DNA from: Perca fluviatilis
Taxonomy: Eukaryota; Chordata; Actinopteri; Perciformes; Percidae
DNA length: 64,000 bases
Assembly (NCBI RefSeq): GCF_010015445.1
Contig: NC_053133.1
Span: forward strand, 23,765,922 to 23,829,921
Direction of reading: 5' to 3'
Within the stretch, counting starts at the first letter, position 1; every line of letters begins with the position of its first letter. Under the pieces are notes generated by a model. The model saw nothing but the letters and a program-made list of their open reading frames with translations. It did no database searches and had not been told where the DNA came from. Below, piece after piece: positions 1-13,700 of this stretch. Position numbers and translations under genes: made by a program.

Positions 1-3000
1 CAACATGAGTTGTGATGGTTGGAAAAGTGGAAAGACAACCCAAAACAGCTTTTCATAGTTTTATTTTGTTTTTGTCGACTTTGAATGAAGTTTATTTTAC
101 GATGCTAAAATTACTACAGTATTTATTTACATGGGAGTCTGGTGGGCTTAGCGAACACGATTTCGCTGATGTTTTTATGTTTAAAAAAAAAAGGATCTTT
201 ACTCTTTAACAGAAAGGTCAACCTCCTTAGAAATCCTTTCCATAATGTTGTCAGACACTTAGAATATTAATCATAATATATAATATATAAATATAATATT
301 GCCTGTCAGTGGCAAAACGAGCATGTTTATGAAGGTAAATACAAGCTGGACAATTGTCCTATTAACTTACATTGTAGCTTGTTTCGCCGCTGCCGACTGC
401 AGCGATCTCGCTTTAATATTGGACCAATGTCAAAGATTGTTGTTCCCATCAGTCACTTGGACACAAAAACATAGGAAAACAGGGTCCAGGTTGCAAAAAA
501 ACGGTAGTTACCATTTAAAGCACACAAGTACTGTATATGCTGACATTCTAACGTGAGATTTATGTCAAGTACTCATGTTTAATTCACAAATATTTTCCTA
601 ATCATGACAACATTTATATTTTGCTGACAAAAAAAAGAAGAAAAAATCCCAGTAGTGCTGTATTTAACACTGCCTTACAAAAACCTGATGAATTTACGCA
701 TAGTTTTATAAAGTAGCAGTTCCGTGCCATTACATTCACCCCGGTGCCATCCATCAATAATGTCAAGCATTACTGAACCAATTTATTAAAAGGATCTGTA
801 TTCAAAATACTTTGCAAACCAAGATAAAAAATGTCACTTTCATTGAGCATAGTGATACATCATAAAAGCTGTCCAAATACAGTGTTCATTTAGAGAAGAG
901 CTACAGTACAAAGTGCTTCATGTTAAAACCAGCCCTATACTTTGGGGAACTATTCATTAATGCTTCCTGGTCAATTCTCCACCTTTTTACTGTTGATTTG
1001 CTTAAAAGCTGTTCCTCTTTAACTCCTGCATCACAAAATAGATTAATCATTCAAGCAATTTTCCCAGCAGCTGTATTCCTATAAGTGGATGTAGAGACTA
1101 GAAAAATTGTGGCAGTTATGGAATCCCATGGGGCCGTGGGACAAAAGTGGGATAGGTCTTAGCTGTCAAGGGACGACTGGCATTTGATATTTTTGTCTGC
1201 ATCGTGAGAGCTGAAACTAAACAGACTGTGTCCCGCAACTTGGAAGAGTTCTCAGCTCAAACAAACAAAGCATTAATTTACATTTATTAATATTAAGTAA
1301 AAAGTGTTGGTTTCTTAACAAGGCTACCAGCGTGTGCTAGGTGTTTATCACAGCGATGATGATACAAAAGTTCATTGTTAAGAGGTTACTTCTTGATCTT
1401 GCCACATGTCTTTTAAATGTATATTTATGAGGACCCCTGGCACTTGAAAGCAAGCCAGCCCAAGCCCCAAGCACGTAATTCCCCCTTAATTAATGTATTT
1501 ATTCAACAGCATGTTCAAGCCTCGGTGTGCCCTCTCTTTTCAAACTGCCCTTTTTGAAGATGCTGTTATGCACTTAATAGCTAAGATGCACATTGTTTTT
1601 ATTTCTGTTCCAGAGATAACAACAATGCCTATTTCCATTTTGCAAGGAGGAGAAGAACATGTGATTTTAGATATACATAAATAGAGATTTAAATTAAGTG
1701 CCAGAAATAAATATGTGAAAAGCAGGGAAAAGAAACAGCTTTCTTGTGGGAATCAGAAATGGAGCGTGAAGCTTATGAAACAGCAATGCCACAGGCTCAT
1801 ACAATTATCTTTCAATTCCCACGGCAGTGCTATTGTTCCAACAATATTTTCTGCTGAAAGTTTTCTGTGAAATTGTTACCAATTTACTAGAGGATCTATT
1901 GCATCAGGGTCGAGCATGTATTGGTAGTAGCAAAGCATTTGGCGGGGTGGGAGTAGCCTCAAGTTGACAAAATGTCGTCCTGCTGAGACATTGTGAATCA
2001 AACAGTTCACCTGTTGGAATTTTAGAAAGACAGAAATGGCTCAGACTCTGCATCTAATTTCCACATGTCACAAAACTGTATAATGCAATATCAAATACCG
2101 CTAAAAGCCACTATGTTTTTGCATCACTTCACAGTGTTTGCTAACACATTGGTTCCCGACCATTTTTGTTTAATGTGTACTACAGCCCTGTCAGATGAAC
2201 TCAAGTAACCCTTCGTCAACTCTACCACGTATGCTCCAAATGTGTTCATTTCATTTTGAACAGGATGTTATTTAACACTATTAATTATATAAGATTAGAT
2301 GTTGCAATATGTTTTCATACAATTAAACCGTCATTGTCAGTTTGGTCAAGTGTGCATCCATACAACTATAGAAGAAGCTGGACGTTTTAAACAATTAGCT
2401 AACCATTTTAATGATTTATCCTTGACTTGTACCAATTTTAACGTTTATCCATTAATTTTAGTTAACATTTTCAACATTACTTGTAGCTATACCAATCATG
2501 TTTCCTTTGTTTCTATTTGAAAAAAAATCCGCCATTTATCCATCTCTGCTTGTTTGCTTACAAGTCTTAATGCACCTTCAATGTGAAATCTAAATGTATT
2601 TATATTTATAATATAAAAAATACCCTGACAAAAGCAGAAGTATCCCCTGATGTATTAGTAATCCTTTTTGTGAGTCACTGTTCTAAGTCAGGATTTCTAT
2701 GAGTAATGGTAATGTTTTGTCTTGACAAAATCACAACAGACTGAATTATTTATATAGACAGCTTTCAGGAGAAAAGCTAGAATTGGAGGTTCTTAGAGAT
2801 ATTCAAGGCCAATGCTACTCCCACTTCTCATTGTACAGTACAACTTGATCGGCTCTTGCATACAGCTGGACCATCATGGTAGCATCAAGTGTGGTTCTCG
2901 GGTGATCTGTCTTCTGGCGCTTTTTTACCCAATCCAAACAGTCTACTTTACATTTTTAATTAGAACATGTCCTATCATTTTGATCATAACACAGTGGAAA

Positions 3001-6000
3001 CTGTCACCAGCTTTGTGACTCAAAATGAAAAACAGATCTGCCTGATCAGTGTACCTGCTGTGCCATTCACTTTGTCTTTCTCTCAGCAGATTAACACCTA
3101 TGTGCTGTGGCTCAGCCGGACAATTTTCACATCGGACTTGCTCAACTCTGATTTCCAGGTTGTAAAATTGTGGCCAATCCTCCAGGGAATGCAACTGGCT
3201 ATCCATGGGGGCGTTGTCTGTTGTAGATGGAGATTGCCCCTGGTCACTGAGTAGGAAGAGAGCTCATTATAGTGTGACCGTAAAGGGTCATTTAGAGGGG
3301 GCAGTCAATCTCTAGATGAATATGTCTGCTACCTTTTCAAGGAGGGGATCAAAGGATATTGTCAAAGGGGTTCGACAAAATCAAGCAGAGACTGAAAGAA
3401 AAAAAAAATCCATCTTATCAAATCATTTGTATGCTGTTTTAAAATTGACGTTATCTCGTACAAAAAAGACAAATTATCTTGACTGATTTAAAATACTGTC
3501 ACTTAGCCTATGTTTTTGATAAAGTGCTTGAAACAAATTTAATTACAATGCAATCCTAAAAAAAAGGATTATTGACAGTGATACATGTCACATGTAACTT
3601 AAATTCATGTGTATCTAAAGGGCCACAAGAAGACTAATTGCAGCTGAGTCTAGTGCAGCTATGGCTGTGAAAATAGGATGCTTTTTAGGCAACCCATATT
3701 GTTGATAATCCTCTCTGACCCATGATTGTCGGTACAGAATTTCACGGCCATCCATCCAATAGCTGTTGAGATAGTAGAGCTTCACCCTGGATCAACGTGC
3801 TGACGGCAGACTGACCGATACTGCCGTCCCTAGAGTGATAGCATTAATGTGGCAAAAAAAAAAAAACGTTCCCATGATCCCAGAAAAAACACCGGCTGAT
3901 AACTGACACAGCTGTCGGTGTGCATGTGTGCGCGTGGGCCAAACTGTAAGCGGGGTTGGCCAGAGTTAGATTGATTAGCGATGAGGTCATAATTGCTGAC
4001 TGAATCACATCCATGGTTAATCAATCTTTGGCTCAAGGATGAATGCGTTGGGTGAAAAAGGACAATACTTCATGAGGTGATGCATGGCTGATAAAGGACA
4101 TATTCATTCATCATGGGTGGCTTTACTTGATGGATATGCAGGCATCAATGGTGGGCCTATCCATCAGTCAGGAGGGAGGGCAGGTCAGCTTTGAAGATCA
4201 AAGTCGATCACCCAACTAGACCATACGGGAGATCTCCAGAGGTACAATATAGACATAATAGGTTTTCAAAGGGATTGAAGGATATAATTACCTACTTCAC
4301 TCCACCTTGAAGTGTCCATTTTGTCTCATAATCTTTAGGTTAACTAGACGTGGGAATAGATTATGCACTGCTTTCTTGTGTCAGACAAGTTAACTCCTCA
4401 GGTTTACCTGCAGCATTCACCCCGATTTCTTATTCATGTGAAATAAACAATTGATGGTGCATTGTTAATTGTTGTTGTGGACTCTGCAACGTGCATGGCA
4501 TATGACATGCCTATACTACACATTTGAGCAGTCCTATTTCCTTTGGAGCTAAAGCTCTTTAACAGTCCCTCTAACCCACGGAGTGACATGGATCGACACC
4601 TGCTTCTCACATGTGAACATCCCTTTCATTTTAATGTTGTTTCTGACATTCCTTTTCATGGGTTCACAATGAAATACACTGAACCTCTCGAATTATGAAT
4701 CTCTCAGCAACCCTTTGATGTCAGCTCCTTTTGAACCAAATTCAATAACCATAATAAAGATGAAGGGAACAGAAGCAATTTTTCACTGTGCTTCTCACCA
4801 CACCGTATACCGCCCCACTCCCCCCACAGAGACTTACTGAAATGCGCAAAAGCAAATATTATTTCTTGCAGATGGCAAGCTATTTCCACACCCGCCATAG
4901 CTGCACTAAGCTCACAAGGTATACATTAGCCTGACGTCACAAATCTGAAGTGCCCTATTTGTATACTCCTCTCCAATGCTTAACGTGCCTGCCCCCATTG
5001 CTTTTCACTGCCTGTGCTGTACCTTCCTCTACTTGATATTTATTTATTTTTTAACAGAGATTTGAACACCACTATGGCATTTGCCAGTCACATTGCAGTT
5101 TGTGATCACGTTAAAGAATCCCTTTAAGTAAATGTGCAAGCATTTGGGTACATGAATCTGCTCGTGGGACTGGACAGCAAAGAAGACTTTAATATTTACA
5201 ATTTAGCCTCAAGCCAATTCAGCCCGACAGGGCTGCTACTTTGATGTCGCAGCAGTTTTTTCAATTACATCGAAGTCACATGAGATTATTTAATTGCACA
5301 ATTATTAACAAAATTATCTTTAATGTATCCCACTTTTGGGGTAATGAATGGATTCAGTGGAGCCTAAGTGCTTAACCTCAGATGGAGAACAGATACGGAT
5401 CCCTGCTCTCCCTCCTGCCCATATAATCAAATTACTTTATAACCTGAGAATAGAATTAATTAAAGTCATACACGGTTGAATATCTGGGTTTAATAAAAGT
5501 TAATGGAAACTTTCTGTCCATCACCACGAGCAATGCAAGGCTTCTTTCTCTTCAAGTAAAGTGGGTGCAGCTCGGGGAAAATGGCAGCAAGGTGAATTCT
5601 GCCAATCTTTGCTGACTGTAATGCAATAAAGAAGACGAGACTTATGGGGATTAAATATCAATCGCTGCCTCTTTCTTGCAACCTGTAGGATATAAATTTA
5701 CATTAGATCATATTATCATAATTCTAATCTTCTGTGCTTTCATTACTCATTTTTAAGAACCTGCCTAATGCAATCAGTACAGCTGTGAGTGAGCAATGTA
5801 TGAAGCACTAAGTAAAGTTTGCATTAGATAATACATTATGAACAAGGTAAATATGCAGTGAAGTGGTTCATTAGCATCAAAATCGAAGAGAAAATACATT
5901 ACGCCCCGCTCGCCTCCATCTTGTTTGCACTGTCCAATCTTATAGCCCACTAATGTCAAGCCAGCTCTTCTTTTTTTATTTAAAAAAGGTCACAAACAAA

Positions 6001-6605
6001 TTAGCGTCTGATTGCTCATAAAAATGCTCATAAATTAATGTTGCTGCATTCCTCCATGTCTAATCCAACGGCTTATTGAGAGCAATTATACATCAAACAT
6101 GGCATTGTAATCACTCCCTCTTGTAATTTCAATTCTCTCTGTCTCACAAATGTCACAGAGAAAAAAAAAAAGGTCCTCTCATAAATAATTAAAGCATCCT
6201 AAGGTGACTTGCTTGTGAAATGTGACATGAGATTCAAAAGGTGCATCCTTGATTCTAGATCACTTAAAGAGAAGAAGCCTGCATGTGGTAGTACACCAAA
6301 CCAATTAGTGTTGCTTGTGTTACAATTGTTCTTTCTAAAAAGAGCAAAAAGGTGAACGTAAAATGAATAACCAAGTACAGCTATACCTCAGTACAGTATT
6401 CAGGAGAAGCTGAATTTATTTAAAAGAAAAAACTGTTTGAAAGAACTTTCCAAAGATGTGTCACCACAGACTGCTTGCGTCCCCCCTGCTCATTTAAACC
6501 TACAGTACCTACAAGTGGCATGTCGACTGCAAACTGTGTTAATCACCACCTCAACAAAAGGTGTTTTTTACTACAACTACTGGTACAAAAAAAGAAATGA
6601 ACTGC
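1..6605. other. Unique AT-rich non-coding DNA
   Basis: No recognisable gene, RNA or complete transposon was found here. Open frames are short (at most 95 codons) and overlap on both strands around 2,940-3,250, without family motifs or codon-like composition. Homopolymer runs of A occur at about 3,850 and 6,160. The 5,580-6,130 part is rich in ATTA/TAAT core motifs and is treated separately as a possible conserved non-coding block. Confidence 0.6.
5580..6130. promoter_or_regulatory. Candidate conserved non-coding element (unverified)
   Basis: This stretch contains many homeodomain-type ATTA/TAAT cores (for example in CATAAATTAATG and GAGCAATTATAC), no repeats and no ORF of note. That texture is common in vertebrate developmental enhancers within gene deserts. 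This is a compositional impression only; nothing in a single sequence proves conservation or activity. Confidence 0.2.
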
Positions 6606-7476
6606 TTAAAGTGATGGTTTGGAGAAATTTCCTTTTGCACCATGACCTCGAGCCAAACACCCCCCCAGAAGCTTTTTTCACCTGGGTCTAACATTAGGAG
6701 AGTTAGCGTAGAGTAACGTTATCAGCTGAATAGCTTAGCGCAGGGGCTAATGGACCCACGTTTGTATCTCGTAAATAACCCCACTAATAATGCCCGAAAT
6801 GATACCAAACGTCTACACTAGTAAATATAGGTTATGCTCTCATAAAACGATGGATTGGAAAGTTTGTAAGTACACCAGAAGTTTATGTAAATAACACTTG
6901 CCTGCTGGCTTCTGCTCTCTGCTTTTGTTGTTGCTGCTGTAAGCCGAGTGCTTAGGACCGTCTACAAATTACAACATTGAAAAGAGATGCAACAAAAATA
7001 TTTTTTAATTTAACTTTTTTTTTTTAAAGTAAGTGCTGCAGTATAACTAGCAGGAGACAATTAATAACTGAGGTAAGTTTGGAGACATTACCTTATTTAA
7101 TCATTAAATTAATAAATATTTTTGTTGTATCTCTTTTCGGTGTAGTAATTTGTAGACGGCCCTAAGCACTCGTCTAACTGCAGGTAGCAGCAGCAACAAC
7201 AGAGAGCAGAAGAGAGCAGGTGTTCACAAACTGGCTCACAAACTTGTACACAAACTTCCCAATCCATCGTTTTATGAGTACATAACCTATTTGTACTAGT
7301 GTAGAAGTTTGGTATCATTTCGGGCATTAATTGGGGTCATTTACGATACAACGTGGTCCATTAATCTTCGGCACACTACCTAACGCTAATATCAGCTGAA
7401 AAGCTTCTGAAGTGTTTGGCACGAGGTCATGGTGCAAAGGACCCTAGGGTGAAATTACTCCGAACCATCACTTTAA
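6606..7476. mobile_element. TTAA-flanked non-autonomous element with long inverted arms
   Basis: The element body (6,610-7,472) starts AGTGATGGTTTGGAG and ends CTCCGAACCATCACT, so its termini are inverted repeats. It is flanked on both sides by TTAA (6,606-6,609 and 7,473-7,476). The arms, roughly 6,610-6,985 and 7,120-7,472, are imperfect inverted copies along most of their length. For example, the block containing ACGATGGATTGG on the left reappears inverted as CCAATCCATCGT on the right, and the AGCAGCAGCAACAACAG tract matches inverted CTGTTGTTGCTGCTGCT-like sequence. There is no transposase. TTAA duplications are typical of piggyBac and Kolobok transposons, but the superfamily is not settled. 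A one-arm copy lies at 61,891. Confidence 0.8.
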
Positions 7477-7621
7477 TGTACCAGTGTTACATAATAAGCT
7501 TTGCCTTAGTAAAAAACAACAGTTGAAAGTTAGATAAGTTAGGAAAAAAAAACCTCATTAAAGAAGTAAACAAGCAAAATAATCTGACTAAGCAATCCAT
7601 ACTTTGTAATACTTGACACTT

Positions 7622-7625
<4 letters not shown>

Positions 7626-7662
<37 letters not shown>
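7626..7662. repeat. (TA)n microsatellite
   Basis: About 37 bp of uninterrupted alternating AT, seen directly. Confidence 0.95.
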
Positions 7663-7664
<2 letters not shown>

Positions 7665-10592
7665 TACCCCAACCCTATAAATGGCTTCTCTATCATATTT
7701 TGTTCCTAGCAGTTTACAAGTACACAACGCTGGCCTAGATTGGTTAACTGCCAATATTTTGAGCTTGGGAAGGAGAATGCAAAGGCTTGAGTTTAAAGTA
7801 ATTCCCACTCATCACAGCCATTACCATCTCATCTTACAATTGGCTTTATCGACTTGATGTTACAGACATTGAGAGAGATGAGGCCACTTGTATATGAAAT
7901 ATGAGGCTTTAATTGTTATCATTCCAAGCGTGGCCCAGTTTCCTGTTTTGTTTTGGTATCAAATAACCTGGACTTCCCTATACTTTGTCTGCTTCTTTAT
8001 GGGTATGTCATTGAAACCAGTGCCCATTTACCCTTGCAGAGTTTTGTATTCTGCACATGGTAATGAATATATTGATTTACATTTTAGGCCCTAGCCAGAA
8101 GTCGCGGCTGGTGATGACAATATTTCTGCAGGCAATAAGGCGAGGAGATTAAAAATGGGTCCCAGAGAGTATGGATGAGCATGAGAGGAGGTTAAAATAA
8201 ATAAAAAAACACCAGTGAATCCCAGTCCAGTATGCGTTTAGTTTATGTTCTGATAAAAATCAGGTTATATCAGGATAAACCATTATAAGACAATACACAT
8301 CTTTTCTCTAAGTTATAGTTTTAAGATTCTAGAAACCACAGTTAAACTGTGTTGTATTTAAAATATTTTTCCTTGGATAAAGTTTGCCTAAAAATTCTCT
8401 TCCTGTCAACCATGAGCCATAGTTGTCCACGTTACCCAATTTTGCGTAAATTCAGTTTTGTGGTGTATTTCCCCCTTTTAATATTGGGATAAGAATGAAG
8501 GTTGGATGCATTCTGGTCACTGTCTGTAGCAATAGCTCAATTTAAATAATGTAGATATAGTTTTAATGTGATATGAATATATTTGAAAATAGGCTCATAT
8601 GAGCTTATCCCATGCTGACTGAAAATGGCAATATTTAAGACTACCCTCACTGCGGAGTCGTGCTGAAATTAATGCCCACGTCACTTTCTCACTTATTTGC
8701 CATGTTACTTTTTACATTACAAACTACACCTAGATACTCAGATTCACAGTGGTCGCCCTTTTATTGTTGCTGCCTGATTAGATTAATGTACATCTGGATT
8801 GCTATATTCAGTACAAAGACAAAGGAAATAGGGCTTTCTAGTCTCAAGCTACATCTGGAAAAAGTTTAAATCGGTGGGATGTATTTTGGGGAAATGTCAC
8901 CATGTGTTGCTTCTAATGTCAGAATTGTACAGGGCTAATATGACTTTGTCAGTTGCTATCTTTTTTTTCCCCTTTTTTTTCTGCACAGCTTCACTGTGTG
9001 ATTAGGTTTTCAAAGCGGCCCTGAGTACTTGTTACAAAGTCTATATTTAATGTGCAAGGGGAAGCATCATAAATCTCAAAAGCACTCATCAGTTTTGTCC
9101 AATGGCAGTCTAAATCACTCAGAGGATGAAAAAGCTGACACTTCTCCATTTGGTCGGGTGCAGAACGAGAGCTATCTAGCTTTAGATTCTTCTGAGTTTT
9201 GGCTCATTTTTCAAGCCGCGAGTTCAGCTCCGAGACTGTGGGCAAGGAGAATATTTAACTGCTCTCAGCCACGGTACAATGTGTGCCTTTTCTCAGAAGC
9301 TATATTCTTAATGTACAGTCACTATACTGTACGGCATAGGTGACAAACACATGGTTTCCAGTGATGACTCATACTTTGCCACAGCAACACATTTAAAAGT
9401 CAGTCTCTAAAAGTTGTGTAGAGAGCATCCCATTCAAATAAGGTAAAATAAGGTCACCACAGAAGGAGGTTATTGCATGCTAATTATTAGCATGATTGCC
9501 TTTGTTTTTAACTTATTTGAGTCTTAGTAGGGTGGCTGATTGCCTGATTTGCTAATAAAGAGAGTGCATTCTAACGCATGTGAAATTATATTAAGCGTAA
9601 TATGAATAAAGGAGTAGATATCCTGATGCAGAACAGTTTCCCAGTTCATGTAAGCTTTGCTCCTTAGATATCCATCCTTAATCCATATTCACAGCTGCTC
9701 TCTATTGATTGGGTGTGTTTCAGATAAGAAGGGATGCTGAATTGCCCAGAGATAATACATTATATGGATCACAGGAATGCAAATCAAATCAGATACCCAT
9801 GCAAATGTGTGGCAAAGTCATCTTAAAGCAAAAGTAGTGTTATTTATTCAAATTATATATCTTTTTTTTTTTCTCCATTTCAAGTGATTAGCATTTCCAG
9901 CTCATTTTTTTCTGTGATATACAGAGCGTGTGAGCCCTTTTAGAAAATAATTAATAGCCTAATGTTTTCCAGGGTCCAATTACTGACTTGCTTTCTCCTC
10001 AAAATACATAATCAGAAAGTGTGACGCAGAGTCCCAAACTCCTTTATCACCACTGTACTCAGTCAGCAGCAACGTGCTGAATCATTAGACTGCTTGTCTC
10101 CACTTCTTTCTTCATCTGTCTTTCTAGCCTGTTATATATTCCAAGACAATTCTCTTACATCTCTAGACACTTGTTATATTGTAGGTCTGACATCAGTTAT
10201 CCGTTGTTAAGTTGATATGACTGTCCTCATATTGTCACTTTGCCCGCAAATAGATTAAACTCTACCAAATTGAAACTAGCATAGTAACCCGCCTCACTCA
10301 GTGCTTGAGATGTAACTGGTACTGTTTTAACCCTTGAAGGTCGCAATCAACTCTCTCGCGCCACACAGTTCAAAGTACGTATTACAGCTACGGTAGCCGT
10401 CACGCTTCAAAAAGCCGGTCTCTTGCTCTTTTCAATATCCTTTTTTCTTTTTCTGGGCAAAGAAGAAGAAATTGGGATTTTGAATAGGTGTGGTCCTCCA
10501 TGTTTCCTTCTTCAAACTTGCCGGGGCCAGGAAGCGATGATACCCATTAGCAGCATTAGCAGCACCTGTGAGTTTATAATGTGACAGGGAAA

Positions 10593-10727
10593 ATGCAAAA
10601 GGCAGAGCAGTATGTCCTGTATGTCCCTTACCGGCTAACGTATTTCAAGATGGTGCATGAATATGGAGTGTCTACCCCAGTTCATGCCAAAAGGCTTGAA
10701 ATGTATTTTAAAAATATTTGGAATTGA
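10593..10727 (+). CDS. 44-codon ORF of unknown origin
   Basis: The ORF runs from ATG at 10,593 to TGA at 10,725-10,727. The peptide begins MQKAEQYVLYVPYRL and contains a YGVSTPVHAKRLEMY stretch, giving a balanced, tyrosine-rich composition unlike the surrounding AT-driven frames. It sits in a less AT-rich segment (about 10,330-11,330) containing GTTAGC/GCTAAC motifs of the kind often seen in fish DNA-transposon relics. No family was recognised. It may be an exon carried by a decayed transposon or simply a chance frame. Confidence 0.2.
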   Translation: MQKAEQYVLYVPYRLTYFKMVHEYGVSTPVHAKRLEMYFKNIWN

Positions 10728-13700
10728 TGGTGGTGGTAAATATTCATGAAAAATAACAAGTTTGTTAACGGGCAACACAGATTTTGAGAATGAACAACTA
10801 AACACGTTAAACACCAGACCTTTATGGTACTATGTTGATGTGTAACTAAACCAAAGTCTTGACCAGATTGATAAAGTTTGTGTCATGCATTTACATTTGT
10901 TATGCATTTAAGCATTCTAATGCTACAGCTGTCACCATCTTTGATAACTAACTGTTACCGTGGTCACGTGTTGTTCCCATCTATTACAAGGTTAGTGCAA
11001 AAAGGCGCTGCTTATTTCTACTAATACATCACATACTGTATGGCTCTTGATAATTCTATGTTAATGTCAGTTTACCATTTTATTTATGTATTTTCATGGT
11101 TTGTCCACTACGTTTTTTTATGCTGCTTATTGTATAATTTCCACTGGGATTGTGGATACATTTAGTCTATAAATTGTTACTTTTTTCCTACCAAGAACAT
11201 GTAACGTTAGCTAACACTTTTGGAGACATGCTGTAACCTTGCAGTTTTGCGAGATGCTGCCTAACAATAAAGTCGAAGAGCGAGGTTTGGGCAGTGTAAG
11301 CAGAATTTCTTTTTGTTTTTAGAGAAAATAAAGTGATCAATGAATAGCTGGTCCCTTAATTCACATAATTAACACTTAGTTTTGTATCTTTATTTGTTTA
11401 AATGACCCATCGCTGAAGCATTTGCACATTGCACTTCCAAAAACTTCTGCTTCCAGTGAGAATTCTTTCCATGAAAAGACCTCTTTACCGTCAAACGTCA
11501 TGGAAGATCATGTACAATCTTTATGATGTCAGAGGCTGCCATTATTAAATCTGTCACGATTCCTGCAGGATTCTCTTAATAAAAATATTTGTCTCTATTT
11601 AATATATTTCCAAATGATATGTTCTTACCTGAGTAATATAAATCAGAGGACAAACAAGAAAACCCACTAATGCAACACACTCATCACTCAAATCGCCCAC
11701 TGGGCTTCTGAGCTGTCAATTACCCTTCTCCAGCAAGCATGCTTTGCATACTCAAGCCAAAGTTGGACCAAGCCAGTTCATTAATTGATCCTTAGTATTC
11801 CCTTATGAGCACAAAGACTCAATAGGACGTCTTTTGTGTGCCCTCCGTTGAGAATTGCCTTACGTGTCCCATAATCTGTGTGTTCATCTGTGTTTTTTAG
11901 TGGGTACAAAAACGGTGCTCAATGTGTGGTCCTAATGAGAGGGAAATTGGTCTGTGTATCTCAAAACCAATTGGTACCGTCTGCTGTTCCAATTGATGTA
12001 GACATTGCATTAACATACCTCAGGCCGAATACTTGTTTTTTTGTTCAGTGCCAAATTAAACCTTCCATAACACCTGGAAAGAGTCTGGTTTTCAGGATGG
12101 ACTGATTGCAACTTTCCTTATTTGGACTTAATGCAGAGGCTCCCCCTGGACTCCTTTTAGATGCTGTGAAGCGTTGCGTTTGTCCGGGCCCTACTGTGCC
12201 CTGCTCCACTCTCTACATTTGCACAACAAGTCCGGAAACCTGCAGGCCTTGAAGTCAACACAGTTTTTTTTTTCTAAATTGTTCACTGCTATGCTCTGAG
12301 AACAAGCTCCCTGTCATTAGTCTGCCCCTCAAATCTCCAGCACTGGCTAAGATGAGGGAGATCTGTCTTTGTTGAGCACAGTCCAGCACACTGCAAGGCT
12401 CTGCTGCAGTTTGACTCTTCCCTGGAGAGACAGTGCAGGATGGATGTGCAATACACTGATGAACACTTGTCCAACATGTCAGAAAGTTAGAACTTTAACA
12501 ACTCACACATGAGCTCATATCTGTTCATCATAGATGGATTAACTGTATATTAGGGTCCCTATAAATCATCCTGTTTTAAATACACAAGTCCCATTTTGGT
12601 GCAAACCTACAGTGTGTATTCATGAAGGAATAAATCTATTTTTCTGATCAGTGACAATCATATCAATTATGCTGTTTAAAAGTGTTTAATAAAAAAGTGT
12701 CCCATCTGGGTATTTGTGGGGTGCTGCTATCCATCTATCCATATTTTTACACTTGTATAAACAGTACAATTATCATCTGAACTGTCAAAAGAAATGTAAA
12801 AACAGCAAAGGCAAACGTGTGTAGAAGGGCCCAATAGGATATCCCAATAATCTGTACTGTATGAATATTGATCTGAATATACTAAGGAAAAGATGGCAGT
12901 TATAGAAATTTATCAAATTTTTGGCAACTTAAGGCATCTATCTGCATGGCTTGTCCCAGACTTTTGAACGGCTGCACACATCTCAGTTTTGAGATCCAAA
13001 TCGGGCTGGCATTGTGTACATTGATGGTTTTCCATGGTCTGAAAGTCAACTGACCAATCACAGCTACCAAGTTCAAGATGTTGTAAGTCAACATACAGAA
13101 ATAAAAAACTATTGAATTAGCATATTTCTTTCATTAATGTAAAATAAAGGAACAGTATCTGTTAACTGACATCAGTTAAATAACAATAACATCAGCACAA
13201 TGTCAGTCTGAATGAATGAAGTGAAACAAAATGTCAATTCAGTCTAGTTGTCAGGCTAGTGTATATCTGCATCTATCAAATATTAAAGTAACAAGCTGTC
13301 GTGAAATAAATGATGGCCATATAGTATTTACGATAGAATGGATGGACATTTTAGAAGATGCACACAGGGGACAGTGTGGAGAGCAAGTGTCCCTCTCTGT
13401 CTCACCAACCAAAATTTGATTTTAACAAATATCACACACAAACCCCTCATGGCTTGGAATTGTGGAACAATTTCATTAATCTGCGTCTGTGCTTACTGCC
13501 AGTTCTGTCAAGATGTTTTTTTTATAACAATGCTCCCATTTCATGCAAGATAAAAAAAAAAAGATTGCAAAAAAGGAAGGAAGGAAAGATTAATGGCAGT
13601 CTTAAATCCCTGGTACAATCATAAAACAAAACCGAAGATGAGTTTCTCTTTTAAAAATGATTTCATCTCAGCTGTAATACTGCTTTTTCTTCCTCTTAGC

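Noticed and set aside
2943..3254. Overlapping 87- and 95-codon frames on opposite strands
   Set aside because: Both strands are open by chance and neither shows a known motif.
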